Assembly: GCF_000617845.2 (NCBI RefSeq)
Contig: NZ_DF820425.1
Span: 317,690 to 381,689 of the forward strand
From: Bradyrhizobium sp. DOA9
Lineage (GTDB): Bacteria > Pseudomonadota > Alphaproteobacteria > Rhizobiales > Xanthobacteraceae
DNA: 64,000 nucleotides
Reading direction: 5' to 3'
A program made the translations under genes and the position numbers. How positions within the stretch are numbered: the first letter of the stretch is position 1; each line of letters opens with the position of its first letter. The notes under the pieces are model-generated. The model ran no database searches, was not told the DNA's origin, and saw only the letters and a program-made list of their open reading frames with translations. Positions 20,043-28,309 of this stretch are shown one piece after another.

Positions 20043-20071
20043 AAAACCCCGCCGCCTGGACGGGGTTTTTT
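20043..20071 (+). terminator. Terminator of small RNA 2
   Basis: Arms AACCCCG and CGGGGTT around CCGCCTGGA, followed by TTTT. It ends 48 bp before the dapA-like start. Confidence 0.8.
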
Positions 20072-20118
20072 CATGTGCCCTCCGTCTCAGGCTTTTTTCC
20101 CGAGAAGGAGATGGAAAC

Positions 20119-21027
20119 ATGACCGGACTACGAGACCAATTGCACGGGCTGTGGCTGCCGCTGGTGACGCCGTTCCAGGACGGCGTGCTGGACGAGAGGT
20201 CGCTGCGGCGGCTGACGCGGCACTACGGCGCGCACGGCATCGACGGCTTCATCCTGGGTGCGACCTCCGGTGAAGGCATGACGCTGCGCCCGGCCGAGCT
20301 CGAACGTCTTGTCGCAGTCGTGCGCGAGGAGATGGCGGCCGCTGGCTGCAACCTGCCGATCTGCCTCGGGCTGTCGGGCGCCGACACCGCGCGCCTGCAG
20401 GAGCGCCTCGACGAGACCGCGGACTGGCCGATCGACGGCTACCTGATCGCCAGCCCCTATTATGTGCGGCCGTCGCAGCGCGGCCTGCTGGCGCATTTCG
20501 AGGAGCTCGCCGACCACGCCTCATGGCCGATCGCGCTCTACAACATTCCCTATCGCTGCGCGGTCAACATCACCAATCAGACCATGCTGCGGCTGGCCGA
20601 GCACAAGAACATCATCGGCCTGAAGGATTGCGGCGCGAGCCGCGAGCAATCGATCGCACTCTTGCGCGACCGGCCGAAGGGTTTCCGCGTGCTCACCGGC
20701 GAGGACGCCAACTATTTCGAGGCGCTCAGCGACGGCGCCGACGGCGGCATCGTGCTCTCGGCCCATGTCGAGACCGCGACGTTCGCGGCCGTCCATGCCG
20801 AGTTCAAGCGCGGCAACCACGACGCGGCGCTGGCGCGCTGGAACGAGGTCGCCGAACTGACGCGGCTGTTGTTCGCCGAGCCGAGCCCCGCGCCGGCGAA
20901 GTACTGGCTGTGGCGATCCGGCCTGATCGACAGCCCGGAGGTGCGCCTGCCGATGGTGGAAGTGAGCAGCGAACTCGCGGCGACGATCGATCGCGAGATC
21001 GAGCGACGGATGAAGGTCGCGGCGTAG
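20119..21027 (+). CDS. Dihydrodipicolinate synthase family aldolase (DapA-like)
   Basis: A 302-residue TIM-barrel class I aldolase of the DapA/NanA family. The Schiff-base lysine is Lys169 in GLKDCG, with Tyr141 and Arg146 in YNIPYR and the carboxylate-binding loop GATSGEG at 47-53. These match 4-hydroxy-tetrahydrodipicolinate synthase (lysine pathway), but family paralogues with other 2-keto-acid substrates share them and rhizobia carry several copies, so I leave the symbol blank. The ATG follows AGAAGGAG. The gene stands alone downstream of the small RNA region. Confidence 0.85.
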   Translation: MTGLRDQLHGLWLPLVTPFQDGVLDERSLRRLTRHYGAHGIDGFILGATSGEGMTLRPAELERLVAVVREEMAAAGCNLPICLGLSGADTARLQERLDETADWPIDGYLIASPYYVRPSQRGLLAHFEELADHASWPIALYNIPYRCAVNITNQTMLRLAEHKNIIGLKDCGASREQSIALLRDRPKGFRVLTGEDANYFEALSDGADGGIVLSAHVETATFAAVHAEFKRGNHDAALARWNEVAELTRLLFAEPSPAPAKYWLWRSGLIDSPEVRLPMVEVSSELAATIDREIERRMKVAA

Positions 21028-21030
21028 CGC

Positions 21031-21151
21031 GAGCGGGGTGGGGTGATCTCTCAACACGGGCACTGTTCATCGCGGAGAGACCGTCACCCCACCCCGTCTC
21101 ACATTTCGCTGCGCTCGATGTGAGCCGCCCCTCCCTCTCCAGGGGAGGGCA
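21031..21151. repeat. Palindromic intergenic repeat (same architecture as the IS481 target)
   Basis: Contains GCGGGGTGGGGTGATCTCTC with its partner GAGAGACCGTCACCCCACCCCG, TCACAT..ATGTGA, and ends CCCTCCCTCTCCAGGGGAGGG. This is the uninterrupted relative of the element at 5942-6091. Confidence 0.75.
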
Positions 21152-21271
21152 AGAGACGTGCGTGGTTAACCGCGCCCCAACGGCCTTCGCAGCTGCCGCA
21201 AGGTGCATCCACGTCTCGTTTACGTGAGCGCGCCTATCGTTCGCTTCAAAGTCACCGAAGGGGGAATGACC

Positions 21272-21421
21272 ATGGGGTATCGCAACCGGCCTACGGCCGC
21301 GAGCCAGTTCGCGCCCGCCGATCTCGTGCGGGGGATTCTCGTCGTCTCGTCATTCGGGTTCTGGGCCGTGATGCTCGGCCTGATGCCGGTGCTGCTGTTT
21401 CGCGTCTGGCTGGTCGGCTGA
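21272..21421 (+). CDS. Small membrane protein, 49 residues
   Basis: Begins MGYRNRPTAASQFAPADLVR, followed by one long hydrophobic helix (about 21-47) and a short VG tail, giving a single-pass protein. The GGGGGA Shine-Dalgarno six bases upstream of this ATG favours it over an ATG two codons earlier. No family is recognised. It lies about 130 bp before another tiny membrane protein with similar layout. Confidence 0.65.
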   Translation: MGYRNRPTAASQFAPADLVRGILVVSSFGFWAVMLGLMPVLLFRVWLVG

Positions 21422-21550
21422 GGCTGCGCGCGCGGGATGGTTAATCCGTGGTAGCACCTGTGTTCAAAATGCACTGGCCGATGCGATCCGGATCTTAAAA
21501 CATCGCTGCTATCACTGACGCCCATAAGCGAAGAAATCGCGGGGGCGTTT

Positions 21551-21697
21551 GTGAATAGTCAGAATGAAATGGCGTCGCATTTCGACGCAGAGCAGCAGGG
21601 CTTTACCACCGAGGACATTCTCTGGGCCGTCGGCATCTGGTCGGTGATCCTGACCCTGTCGCCGGTCATCGTGTTCTACATGCTGATGGTCGCGTGA
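21551..21697 (+). CDS. Small membrane protein, 48 residues (GTG start)
   Basis: Short frame beginning MNSQNEMASHFDAEQQ from a GTG with GGGGGCG seven bases upstream. The C-terminal half is one hydrophobic helix, ILWAVGIWSVILTLSPVIVF. A bidirectional terminator follows 20 bp later, supporting a real gene end. No family is recognised. Confidence 0.6.
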   Translation: MNSQNEMASHFDAEQQGFTTEDILWAVGIWSVILTLSPVIVFYMLMVA

Positions 21698-21716
21698 ACT
21701 GAAGGCCCGGAAACGC

Positions 21717-21744
21717 AAAACGCGCGGACGTTCCCGCGCGTTTT
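21717..21744. terminator. Bidirectional terminator between the small membrane protein and parA
   Basis: AAAACGCGCGG and CCGCGCGTTTT form a hairpin with A- and T-runs on either side. It can serve the plus-strand small gene and the convergent parA-like gene. Confidence 0.8.
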
Positions 21745-21771
21745 CGCCGCTCCAAATGAAACAATGAAAAA

Positions 21772-22449
21772 TCAAGCCGCCTGCTTGTGCATTGCGCCGG
21801 ATGCCGACGCCGTGCCGCGAATAGCCTTGACCGAACGCTCGATCGCCGCCCACAGCCTGGCGATTTCCTGAGCCGCACGGCTCTCGGCCTGATACTCGCG
21901 CGCGCCTTCGCCGTGGCTCAGCGCCATCAGCAAATCCGAACGGTTGGTGATCTGGCCGCCCCACACCGGAGCGCGGAATTTCGCCAGCGCTTCGCGGGCG
22001 ATGGTGACGATCGGGCTTTCGGCTTCGTCACGCTTGGCCGGGGCACCGTTGAGCACGACCGCGTAGGGCTTGCGCGCCGCGCGGCACATCTGGATGGTTT
22101 CCTGCACGGCGTTGACGTCGAACACGCCGGGACGCGCCGGGATCACCACCATGGTGGCGTTCTTGATCGCGTCGTCGACGACGGCCGACAGGTTCGGCGG
22201 CGTGTCGATCAACACCCATTCATAACCGTCGCGCTTGGCCGCGGAGACGATGCCGCTGACGGAGTTGACGGCCGCCTTGATCGGCGGCTCGTTGGTGCCG
22301 CGCAGCTTGTGCCATAGCGTGAGCGAGCCCTGCGGATCGGCGTCCACGAGCATGACCTGCTTGCTTGCCTTGATCTGCGCAGCAAGATGTGCAGCCAGGG
22401 TACTCTTTCCCGAGCCGCCTTTACGCGATGCAAAAACAATGACGTTCAT
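21772..22449 (-). CDS. ParA/MinD-family ATPase without adjacent parB
   Basis: A 225-residue P-loop ATPase with the deviant Walker A KGGSGKST at 10-17 and Walker A' partner DADPQGS. A switch segment LIDTPPN follows. Proteins of this family position DNA, chemosensory arrays, carboxysomes or other cargo by ATP-driven dimerisation. No parB or parS is seen nearby, so it is an orphan form and cargo cannot be inferred. The ATG follows GGAGGCCGAAGGT. Confidence 0.88.
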   Translation of the reverse strand: MNVIVFASRKGGSGKSTLAAHLAAQIKASKQVMLVDADPQGSLTLWHKLRGTNEPPIKAAVNSVSGIVSAAKRDGYEWVLIDTPPNLSAVVDDAIKNATMVVIPARPGVFDVNAVQETIQMCRAARKPYAVVLNGAPAKRDEAESPIVTIAREALAKFRAPVWGGQITNRSDLLMALSHGEGAREYQAESRAAQEIARLWAAIERSVKAIRGTASASGAMHKQAA

Positions 22450-22875
22450 ACCTTCGGCCTCCAGATTGACCCCAGGCCGCGAAAATGAATCACGCCGCTG
22501 ATTCGGGAAAGAAAAATTTGTCGGGGGCCGCATGACAGCCACGAAATAACAAGACGTGTTGGCTTTTGAGTCACACTGCTTCGCAGGATCAAGACACGGG
22601 CAGCAATGAAATGGCGTTCGTGCGCGCGTCTGTGCGTTTTTTGAGCAACGAGCGGAAGACGGAATGCAACCTTGCCGCGCAAACCTGTCCGCGGCTCTTT
22701 TCGGGCGCACGCGCTTGTCATCGGCCCAGGCTGCCGGCCTTGCGAACAAAACGAGTCCGGCGGCTGTCACCAGGCCAAGTCGTGGCCAGAGCACGCCGGA
22801 TGCGCCGGCGCCTTCGGCGGAGTTTCAAAAGAGGAACGCGTGTCGCTCGGCGCTCAGCCTTTGGTCGCTAGGCGC
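22450..22875. other. Intergenic region upstream of parA
   Basis: About 425 bp with no gene I can support. The minus strand happens to stay open in frame with parA over most of it, but the sequence has no ribosome-binding site and no family resemblance. The parA promoter is expected in the 100 bp nearest its start, which is relatively A/T-rich. Confidence 0.4.
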
Positions 22876-23223
22876 TTAGCCTTGGCTGGACTTCTTCTTC
22901 GCCGGCTTGCTGTTTTTCTTGGCGGTCTTCGGAGCAATGTTGGTCGGCTTGCCGGCACGGGACTGGCCCGGCTCCGGTCCGCGGCGGAAGAACACCGCGC
23001 ATTGCGGCGAGAGCTGCGCCTTCTTCTTGATCATGCAGGCGGTGATGGCATCGACGTTCGGAACGAACTCGCCGCACAGCCGCATCGCATCCGGCGTGCA
23101 GGCCTGCTGCTCCTCCTGGGTGTAGGCGAAACCGGCGCGCGGCAGCGCCAGGACGGCCAGGGCAAGCGCGAGGCTTGCAACGGCCGAGGGCTTGGCAAAG
23201 GACTTCAAGCGAAACGCCGGCAT
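22876..23223 (-). CDS. Small secreted cysteine-rich protein with one GLG1-type Cys repeat
   Basis: A 115-residue protein with a clear signal peptide (about 1-33, ending in RAGFA). The mature part begins with four cysteines spaced C-x7-C-x14-C-x10-C, including ACTPDAMRLC and LSPQC, resembling a single Cys-rich repeat of the GLG1/FGFR type found in many alphaproteobacterial periplasmic proteins. The C-terminal 35 residues are Lys/Pro-rich (KTAKKNSKPAKKKS) and probably disordered. The ATG follows GGGGGGAT. Function unknown. Confidence 0.72.
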   Translation of the reverse strand: MPAFRLKSFAKPSAVASLALALAVLALPRAGFAYTQEEQQACTPDAMRLCGEFVPNVDAITACMIKKKAQLSPQCAVFFRRGPEPGQSRAGKPTNIAPKTAKKNSKPAKKKSSQG

Positions 23224-23345
23224 CGATCCCCCCACATGACGAGTCGGTGCGAATAGTGGGTGAACGGCGGTTCGTTGGCAACCGAGGGCAAGTGCGAAAG
23301 CCGGCACGTGTGCGGTCTCGGCAACAGGGCGGAGTGGGCCGCCAT

Positions 23346-23461
23346 CTCCACCGCCGTCATCCCCGCGAAGGGGGGATCCAGTATTCCAGAGACGTCCGAA
23401 GTTCCTCGATAGGCCGCGGCGTACTGGATCCCCCGCCTGCCAGGCGCGGGAGATGACAGCT
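23346..23461. repeat. Dispersed repeat (GTCATCCCCGCGAAGG type)
   Basis: An imperfect long inverted repeat: GTCATCCCCGCGAAGGGGGGATCCAGTA pairs with TACTGGATCCCCC..CGCGGGAGATGAC. This form is widespread between genes of many proteobacteria. The rest of the gap between 23224 and 23683 contains nothing else I recognise. Confidence 0.65.
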
Positions 23462-23683
23462 GTGGGCGGGGAGAGTCTGGCCCTCCACCACGAAACTGCG
23501 AAAACAACCCCATGCACAGTAGCCAAGTCATTGCAAACGCTGGCGTCGCCGAGTTTTAGGATTTTTCGAAGCCAAGTTTGACTCGTCGGGCAAAACAGGG
23601 GCAAGATGTCACCATCAAAATGCGCGTGGATGGTGCTCGTTCTCCCGCGCTGATCGGAAGCGAGCGGGAGTGGAGGCGATCAC

Positions 23684-24850
23684 ATGAATGGGAATGAGGC
23701 GGAGCTGCCGCTGTCGGGCGTGACGGTGGTTTCGCTGGAGCAGGCGATCGCGGCGCCGCTGGCGAGCCGGCACCTCGCCGATTGGGGCGCGCGGGTGATC
23801 AAGATCGAGCGGCCGGGGACTGGGGATTTCTGCCGCGACTACGATCATGTGATGAACGGCATGTCGAGCCAGTTCGTCTGGACCAATCGTTCCAAGGAAA
23901 GCCTCGCCATCGACATCAAGAGCCCCGAGGGGCGCAAGGTGCTCGACGCCCTGCTGCCGCGGGCGGACGTGTTCATCCAGAACCTCGCGCCCGGCGCGGC
24001 GGAGCGGCTCGGCCTCGATGCCGCTTCGCTGCTGCGCAAGCATCCGCGCCTGATCGCCTGCGACGTCTCCGGCTATGGCACCGATGGCCCCTACAGCGAC
24101 AAGAAGGCCTATGATCTGCTGGTGCAGTGCGAGGCCGGCGTGCTCGCCATCAACGGCACCGAGGCGGAGCCGGCCAAGGTCGGGCTTTCCGTGGTCGATA
24201 TCGCCACCGGCATGTACATCCTCAACGGCGTGCTGATGGCGCTGTACGCCCGCGAGCGCACCGGCAAGGGCACGGCGTTCCAGGCTTCGCTGTTCGATTC
24301 CATCACGGACTGGATGAGTTATCCCGCGTTTTACACCGAGAGTACCGGCCGGCCGCTGCCACGCACCGGCGCCAGGCATGCGACGATCGCGCCGTACGGC
24401 CCGTTCCGGGTCGGCGACGGAACGACCGTCTTCTTCGGTATCCAGAACGATCGGGAATGGCGGTCGCTGTGCCGCATCGTGCTCGGCGATGCCGCACTTG
24501 CCGACCATCCGAAGTTCCGCACCAATCCGCTGCGCATGCAGAACCGCGACGAGCTGCAGCTGCATATCGAGCAGCGCTTTGCATCCATCACCAGCGAGGA
24601 GGTGCTGCAGCTGCTGGATGAAGCCGCGATCGCGAACGCGCACCTGAATTCGGTCGAGGCTTTCCTGCAGCATGAGCAGCTTCACACGCGTTCGCGGGTG
24701 AGCAGCGTGGGATCGCCGTGCGGACCGGTGATGAGCTTCCTGCCCGCGCTCACCATTCCCGGCGTGACGCCGCGGATGGATCCGGTGCCCGATGTCGGCG
24801 AGCACAACGAGAAGATCCTCGGCGAGCTCGGCCTCAACGAGGGAACGTGA
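23684..24850 (+). CDS. CaiB/BaiF family CoA-transferase
   Basis: A 388-residue class III CoA-transferase, which moves CoA between acyl-CoA and free acids. The N-terminal Rossmann-like part has VTVVSLEQAIAAPLASRHLADWGARVIKIERP, the common start of this family, and the ADVFIQNLAPGAAERLG region follows. The start is preceded by GGAGGCGATC. It is the first gene of a three-gene unit (2 bp to the lyase gene, then 6 bp to a transporter). The combination suggests activation of a dicarboxylic acid followed by retro-aldol cleavage; which acid is unknown. Confidence 0.88.
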   Translation: MNGNEAELPLSGVTVVSLEQAIAAPLASRHLADWGARVIKIERPGTGDFCRDYDHVMNGMSSQFVWTNRSKESLAIDIKSPEGRKVLDALLPRADVFIQNLAPGAAERLGLDAASLLRKHPRLIACDVSGYGTDGPYSDKKAYDLLVQCEAGVLAINGTEAEPAKVGLSVVDIATGMYILNGVLMALYARERTGKGTAFQASLFDSITDWMSYPAFYTESTGRPLPRTGARHATIAPYGPFRVGDGTTVFFGIQNDREWRSLCRIVLGDAALADHPKFRTNPLRMQNRDELQLHIEQRFASITSEEVLQLLDEAAIANAHLNSVEAFLQHEQLHTRSRVSSVGSPCGPVMSFLPALTIPGVTPRMDPVPDVGEHNEKILGELGLNEGT

Positions 24851-24852
24851 CA

Positions 24853-25776
24853 ATGGCCTCGCAGCGCCCGACGCGGGCCTATCTCGCCGTTCCCGCGCAT
24901 CGCGCCCGCCTCGTCGCCAAGGCGGCGGCATCATCGGCGGACGCGGTGTTCATGGACCTCGAGGACGCCGTGCCGCCAGGCGAGAAAGGCGTTGCACTCG
25001 CGGAAGCCGTCCGCGCGCTGTCCTCGCTCGATTGGGGCCACAAGCATGTCGCGGTCAGGCTCAATGCCGTCGACAGCCCGTTCATCGCCCAGGAGATCCG
25101 CACCCTGGCGGCCCTGCCCGGGCTGGATGCCGTGATCGTGCCGAAGGCGGAGCGGGTGAGCGACATCGTCGGCATCGCTGATCGCTTCCGCGCAGCCGCG
25201 CCGGATCGCGCGGCGCCTCTCGCGCTCGAGCTGCTGATCGAGACCGCGCCCGGTCTCGTCAATGTCGACGCCCTCGCCGCGAGCCACGACAGCGTCGCCG
25301 CGCTGCATCTCGGCGTCGGCGACCTCGCCGCCTCGCTCGGCGCCCGCACCTCCGACATCGGCATCTCGCCGGACGGCTACCGCCACGTCGGCTCCGCGCA
25401 GAGCGGCTACGCCGCCGCGCCGCTCGACCTGTTCGCCTATCCGATGATGCGCCTGCTGGTGGCTGCGCGCGCGTGCGGCCTGCGTGCGATTGACGGCCCC
25501 TGCGGCGCGTTCCGCGATACCCGGCTGACCGAGGCCAGCGCGCAAAAGGCCGCCGCGATGGGCTTCGATGGCAAGCAGGTGATCCATCCCGACCAGATCG
25601 AGCCGACGCTGCGCGCGTTCACGCCGTCGGCCGAGGAGCTGGCCCAGGCGCGGCGGGTGGTCGAGGCGATGGAGCAGGCGGAGGCGCAGGGCCAGGGCGC
25701 GGTGACGCTGGACGGCAAGATGATCGACTATGCCAACGTGCGGATGGCGCGGCGGATCATTGGGCTGGGGTCGTAG
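24853..25776 (+). CDS. HpcH/HpaI aldolase / CitE-type CoA-ester lyase
   Basis: A 307-residue member of the CitE/malyl-CoA lyase family, a metal-dependent TIM-barrel enzyme that splits beta-hydroxyacyl-CoAs such as malyl-CoA or citramalyl-CoA. Signature regions are FMDLEDAVPPGEK (metal and carboxylate binding), LELLIETAPGLVN and GKQVIHPDQIEPT. The ATG is 2 bp after the CoA-transferase stop. With that partner it could form an acyl-CoA-then-lyase route like those for malate, citramalate or itaconate. That is inference. Confidence 0.88.
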   Translation: MASQRPTRAYLAVPAHRARLVAKAAASSADAVFMDLEDAVPPGEKGVALAEAVRALSSLDWGHKHVAVRLNAVDSPFIAQEIRTLAALPGLDAVIVPKAERVSDIVGIADRFRAAAPDRAAPLALELLIETAPGLVNVDALAASHDSVAALHLGVGDLAASLGARTSDIGISPDGYRHVGSAQSGYAAAPLDLFAYPMMRLLVAARACGLRAIDGPCGAFRDTRLTEASAQKAAAMGFDGKQVIHPDQIEPTLRAFTPSAEELAQARRVVEAMEQAEAQGQGAVTLDGKMIDYANVRMARRIIGLGS

Positions 25777-25782
25777 CGGCGC

Positions 25783-26727
25783 ATGGCCACCTTGCTGATC
25801 GTCGCGCCGGTGTTCGCGCTGATCGCGGCCGGCTATGCCGCGGTGCTGTTTCGCTTCGTCTCGGAAGGCGCGCACAAGGGCATCAGCGAGTTCGCCTTCA
25901 GCATCGCCATCCCTGCCCTCCTCTTCCGCACCATCGTCGTCTCGGAATTCCCCGACGTCAGCCCCTGGCGGATGTGGGGCGCCTATTACGGCGCGCTGGC
26001 GCTGACCTGGATCGCGGCGCTCGCGATATCCGCGCTCCTGCGCGCGCGGCGGGAAGATCGCGAAGACGGCGTCGTGTTCGCGATCGGCTCGGTCTACGGC
26101 AACATCGTGATGCTCGGCATTCCCCTCGTGCTCTCCGCGCTCGGTAACGAGGCCGCAGGGCCGATGGCGCTGATCCTGTCAGTGAACACGCCGCTGCTCT
26201 GGCTCTGCGGCATTTTGCAGATGGAGCTGGTCAGCCGCAAGCGCACCGGCTCGGCCCTCTCGGTGATCCGCCCCGTGCTCGCCGACCTCGCCCGCAACCC
26301 CCTGATGCTCGCGATCGGCTTCGGCGTGGTCTGGCGCTTCACCGGACTCGGCCTCACCCGCGTCGTCGACAAGACGATCGAGCTGCTGGCACAGGCAGGC
26401 TCGCCGGCGGCGCTGATCGCGCTCGGCATCAATTTGTTCCGCTTCGAGGTGAAGGGCGAGAAGCTGAGCATTTTTGTGATGTGCGCGCTGAAGCTGGCGG
26501 CGATGCCGGCGGCGGCGTTCGTGCTGGCAAACCTGCTCGGCCTGCCGCCGGTCGCGGCCGGCGTCATCGTGCTGTTCGCGGCGATGCCGACCGGCGCGAA
26601 TGCGTACATTTTTGCCTTGCAGTATCAGCGGCTGGTGAACCCGGTCTCGGGCGCAGTGGCGCTGGGGACGCTGCTGGCGGCGGCGACATTGCCGGTGGTG
26701 GTGTGGGTGGTGGCGGGAGGGAGGTAG
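25783..26727 (+). CDS. AEC family transporter (auxin efflux carrier type)
   Basis: A 314-residue integral membrane protein with about ten hydrophobic helices arranged as two five-helix repeats, typical of AEC/BASS-fold carriers. Some bacterial AEC members carry malate, malonate or other organic acids. It is the third gene of the operon, 6 bp after the lyase, so transport of the acid used by the two enzymes is a reasonable guess. Confidence 0.85.
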   Translation: MATLLIVAPVFALIAAGYAAVLFRFVSEGAHKGISEFAFSIAIPALLFRTIVVSEFPDVSPWRMWGAYYGALALTWIAALAISALLRARREDREDGVVFAIGSVYGNIVMLGIPLVLSALGNEAAGPMALILSVNTPLLWLCGILQMELVSRKRTGSALSVIRPVLADLARNPLMLAIGFGVVWRFTGLGLTRVVDKTIELLAQAGSPAALIALGINLFRFEVKGEKLSIFVMCALKLAAMPAAAFVLANLLGLPPVAAGVIVLFAAMPTGANAYIFALQYQRLVNPVSGAVALGTLLAAATLPVVVWVVAGGR

Positions 26728-26805
26728 CGCAGCACGGTTGCAATCATTTTGCCTTTGCACGCAAAGGTCGCTAGGCTGCGCCGATACACATTTCAGGGAG
26801 GGCAG

Positions 26806-27210
26806 ATGGCACAGCGCGAAGAGATGCTCGCATTGATCAGGACTGCCTACGCCGCACGCGACGGCGGCGACGTCGAGAGCGTGGTGACGGCTTTCCACCC
26901 CGAGGGCCACTTCACCTTGATGGGCGACAAGGGCGCGCTCGAACTAACGGGACGCATGGAGGGGCACCCGACGCTGCGCGGGGCGTTCACCCAGTTCACT
27001 GCCGCCTTCGGCTTCGAGAACCGCGAGATCCTGACTGAACTGGTCGACGGCGATCGCGCCGCGGTCCATTCCCGGGTTCTCGTTCGACACAATCCAAGCG
27101 GAACGACTTTCAGCACCGAGATCCTGGACCTGTTCAGATTTCAGGATGGCAAGATTGCGGAGCTGACCGAGTTTGCGGATACGGCGCAGATCAAGGCGGT
27201 GATCTCCTGA
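26806..27210 (+). CDS. SnoaL-like / NTF2-fold protein
   Basis: A 134-residue protein with the cone-shaped NTF2-like pattern: an N-terminal helix LIRTAYAARDGGDVESVVTAFHPEGHF, then strands, ending in an aliphatic strand with FSTEILDLFRFQDGKIAELTEFAD. SnoaL-like proteins include ketosteroid-isomerase-type enzymes and binding proteins; no reaction can be named. The ATG follows AGGGAGGGCAG. Confidence 0.78.
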   Translation: MAQREEMLALIRTAYAARDGGDVESVVTAFHPEGHFTLMGDKGALELTGRMEGHPTLRGAFTQFTAAFGFENREILTELVDGDRAAVHSRVLVRHNPSGTTFSTEILDLFRFQDGKIAELTEFADTAQIKAVIS

Positions 27211-27242
27211 CGCGGGGCGAGATGGATTGAAGCGTCCTCGCG

Positions 27243-27740
27243 CTACGCCAGATGATGAATGTCAGTCGGCTCTGGTTTTGCACCGGCTGCCGTCAGCATC
27301 GCGTGGACCTGACCTCGATGGTGGGTCTGATGATTGAAGAGTTGAATTGCAACGAGCGCCTTTGGCTTCTCGATCCGGGTTGAACCGTCTCCCGGGTACC
27401 AAACAAGCATCCCGTTCAGGTCCGCTTCGCGCAATCGCGCTGCCCACGCTTCGATGTCCTCGTTGCGTTGCAAGCGGAGCGCCTTGAAGGCATCCCAATC
27501 CGAGGGACTTGTGAGGGAGTGCTTGATGGTTTCCTCCGGACGCACGTTCCCCTTCAGGCGCTCCAGGATCAGGGCATCAGCCCAATAGAGGTGGTTCAAC
27601 GTCGCTGCGATCGACCGGAAGAACGCCCCTCGATCCATCCAGCGATCCTCGTGGCTCAGCCCGTCGGCGGCATTGACCAGAGAGGCGTTCTGCCAGGTGT
27701 TGTAGCGGGCCATAAGGCGGCAGTACTCGGCTGAGATCAT
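27243..27740 (-). CDS. DinB family protein
   Basis: A 165-residue four-helix-bundle protein of the DinB/YfiT metal-binding superfamily. The probable metal ligands are a His in LNHLYWADALI and the HH pair in HQTHHRGQVHAML. Members include thiol transferases and stress-induced proteins of unclear activity. I chose MISAEYCRLMARY as the start, the usual family beginning, over a long upstream extension. Confidence 0.82.
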   Translation of the reverse strand: MISAEYCRLMARYNTWQNASLVNAADGLSHEDRWMDRGAFFRSIAATLNHLYWADALILERLKGNVRPEETIKHSLTSPSDWDAFKALRLQRNEDIEAWAARLREADLNGMLVWYPGDGSTRIEKPKALVAIQLFNHQTHHRGQVHAMLTAAGAKPEPTDIHHLA

Positions 27741-27823
27741 TTTCTCAGGCTCCAAAGGTTGTCGATGTTGGCTGATGTCGGGATGTTGCCCCAGATGTGT
27801 GCAAAGCAGGAAACCTATCAGAC

Positions 27824-28300
27824 TCAGACTTTTCCCGTTCGCAGCCCAAACAGCCGCTCGTCGTGAGGATAGCGCCCGACATGAGACACGCGGATGCGCG
27901 CCACATCCACGTGTCTCGGATTGATGAGATAGTTCTGCGCAAACGGTACGATGACAGACGGCACCGACACCACGGCGGTGCGTCTCTCGTCGAACCATGG
28001 CCTCAACACATCACGTGTCACCCTGGGATCGCCGGCCCAATTCGGCGACACTCTCTGGATGTCGCTCAAGCTTACCTTTTCGACAGCCAGGTTATCAGGC
28101 ACGTCGATACCAAGCAGCTGGTAGCTGGTCGGCAAATCCTCCACATCGATTTCCAGATGCACCATCACTTCGAGCAGCGCCGAAGCCGGATGATCCGCGG
28201 CGTAGACCACATGCCGGCCGCGATTGTGCCAGCGGCCTTCGGCCTTCAGCCCGCCAATGCCGGAAAGATCGTCGAAATTGGAGATCCGCCAGATCCGCAC
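27824..28300 (-). CDS. RES domain toxin of a RES-Xre toxin-antitoxin system
   Basis: A 158-residue RES-fold toxin. Characterised relatives are NAD+-depleting ADP-ribosyltransferase-like enzymes neutralised by an Xre-family partner. Conserved elements visible are an early Arg (MRIWRI), GRWHNRGRHVVYAADHPASALLE with Arg, Tyr and Glu, and a late hydrophobic strand region with NYLINPRH. The start is a GTG preceded by AAGGA, only 9 bp after the antitoxin stop, as expected for a coupled pair. Confidence 0.88.
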   Translation of the reverse strand: MRIWRISNFDDLSGIGGLKAEGRWHNRGRHVVYAADHPASALLEVMVHLEIDVEDLPTSYQLLGIDVPDNLAVEKVSLSDIQRVSPNWAGDPRVTRDVLRPWFDERRTAVVSVPSVIVPFAQNYLINPRHVDVARIRVSHVGRYPHDERLFGLRTGKV

Positions 28301-28309
28301 GGCGAATCC

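Larger units (their letters stand above)
19925..20071 (+). ncRNA. Candidate small RNA 2, long hairpin with 5'/3' pairing
   Basis: About 147 nt from the TTGACA promoter to a terminator (AAAACCCCG..CGGGGTTTTTT). The 5' stretch CGAAGTC-GT-GCGC can pair with GCGC..GACTTCG near the 3' end, and the middle has a strong hairpin AGGCCCC/GGGGCCT. A mostly double-stranded rod with an open centre is 6S-like in shape, but I see no decisive 6S signature. An AUG-less frame running through this region into the dapA-like gene exists but is not credible. Confidence 0.5.

Noticed and set aside
19939..20118. In-frame extension of the dapA-like gene through the small RNA 2 region
   Set aside because: It passes through a terminator and hairpins, lacks family resemblance, and the downstream ATG has a good ribosome-binding site.
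20119..21027. Assigning dapA outright
   Set aside because: Active-site residues fit, but several paralogues with other substrates exist in rhizobia and the location carries no lysine pathway genes.
22450..22794. Open frame upstream of parA that begins with a signal-peptide-like stretch (AAGLVLFARPAAWA)
   Set aside because: It is in frame with parA but has no ribosome-binding site or family match, and the parA start with GGAGG is typical; high GC favours chance open frames.
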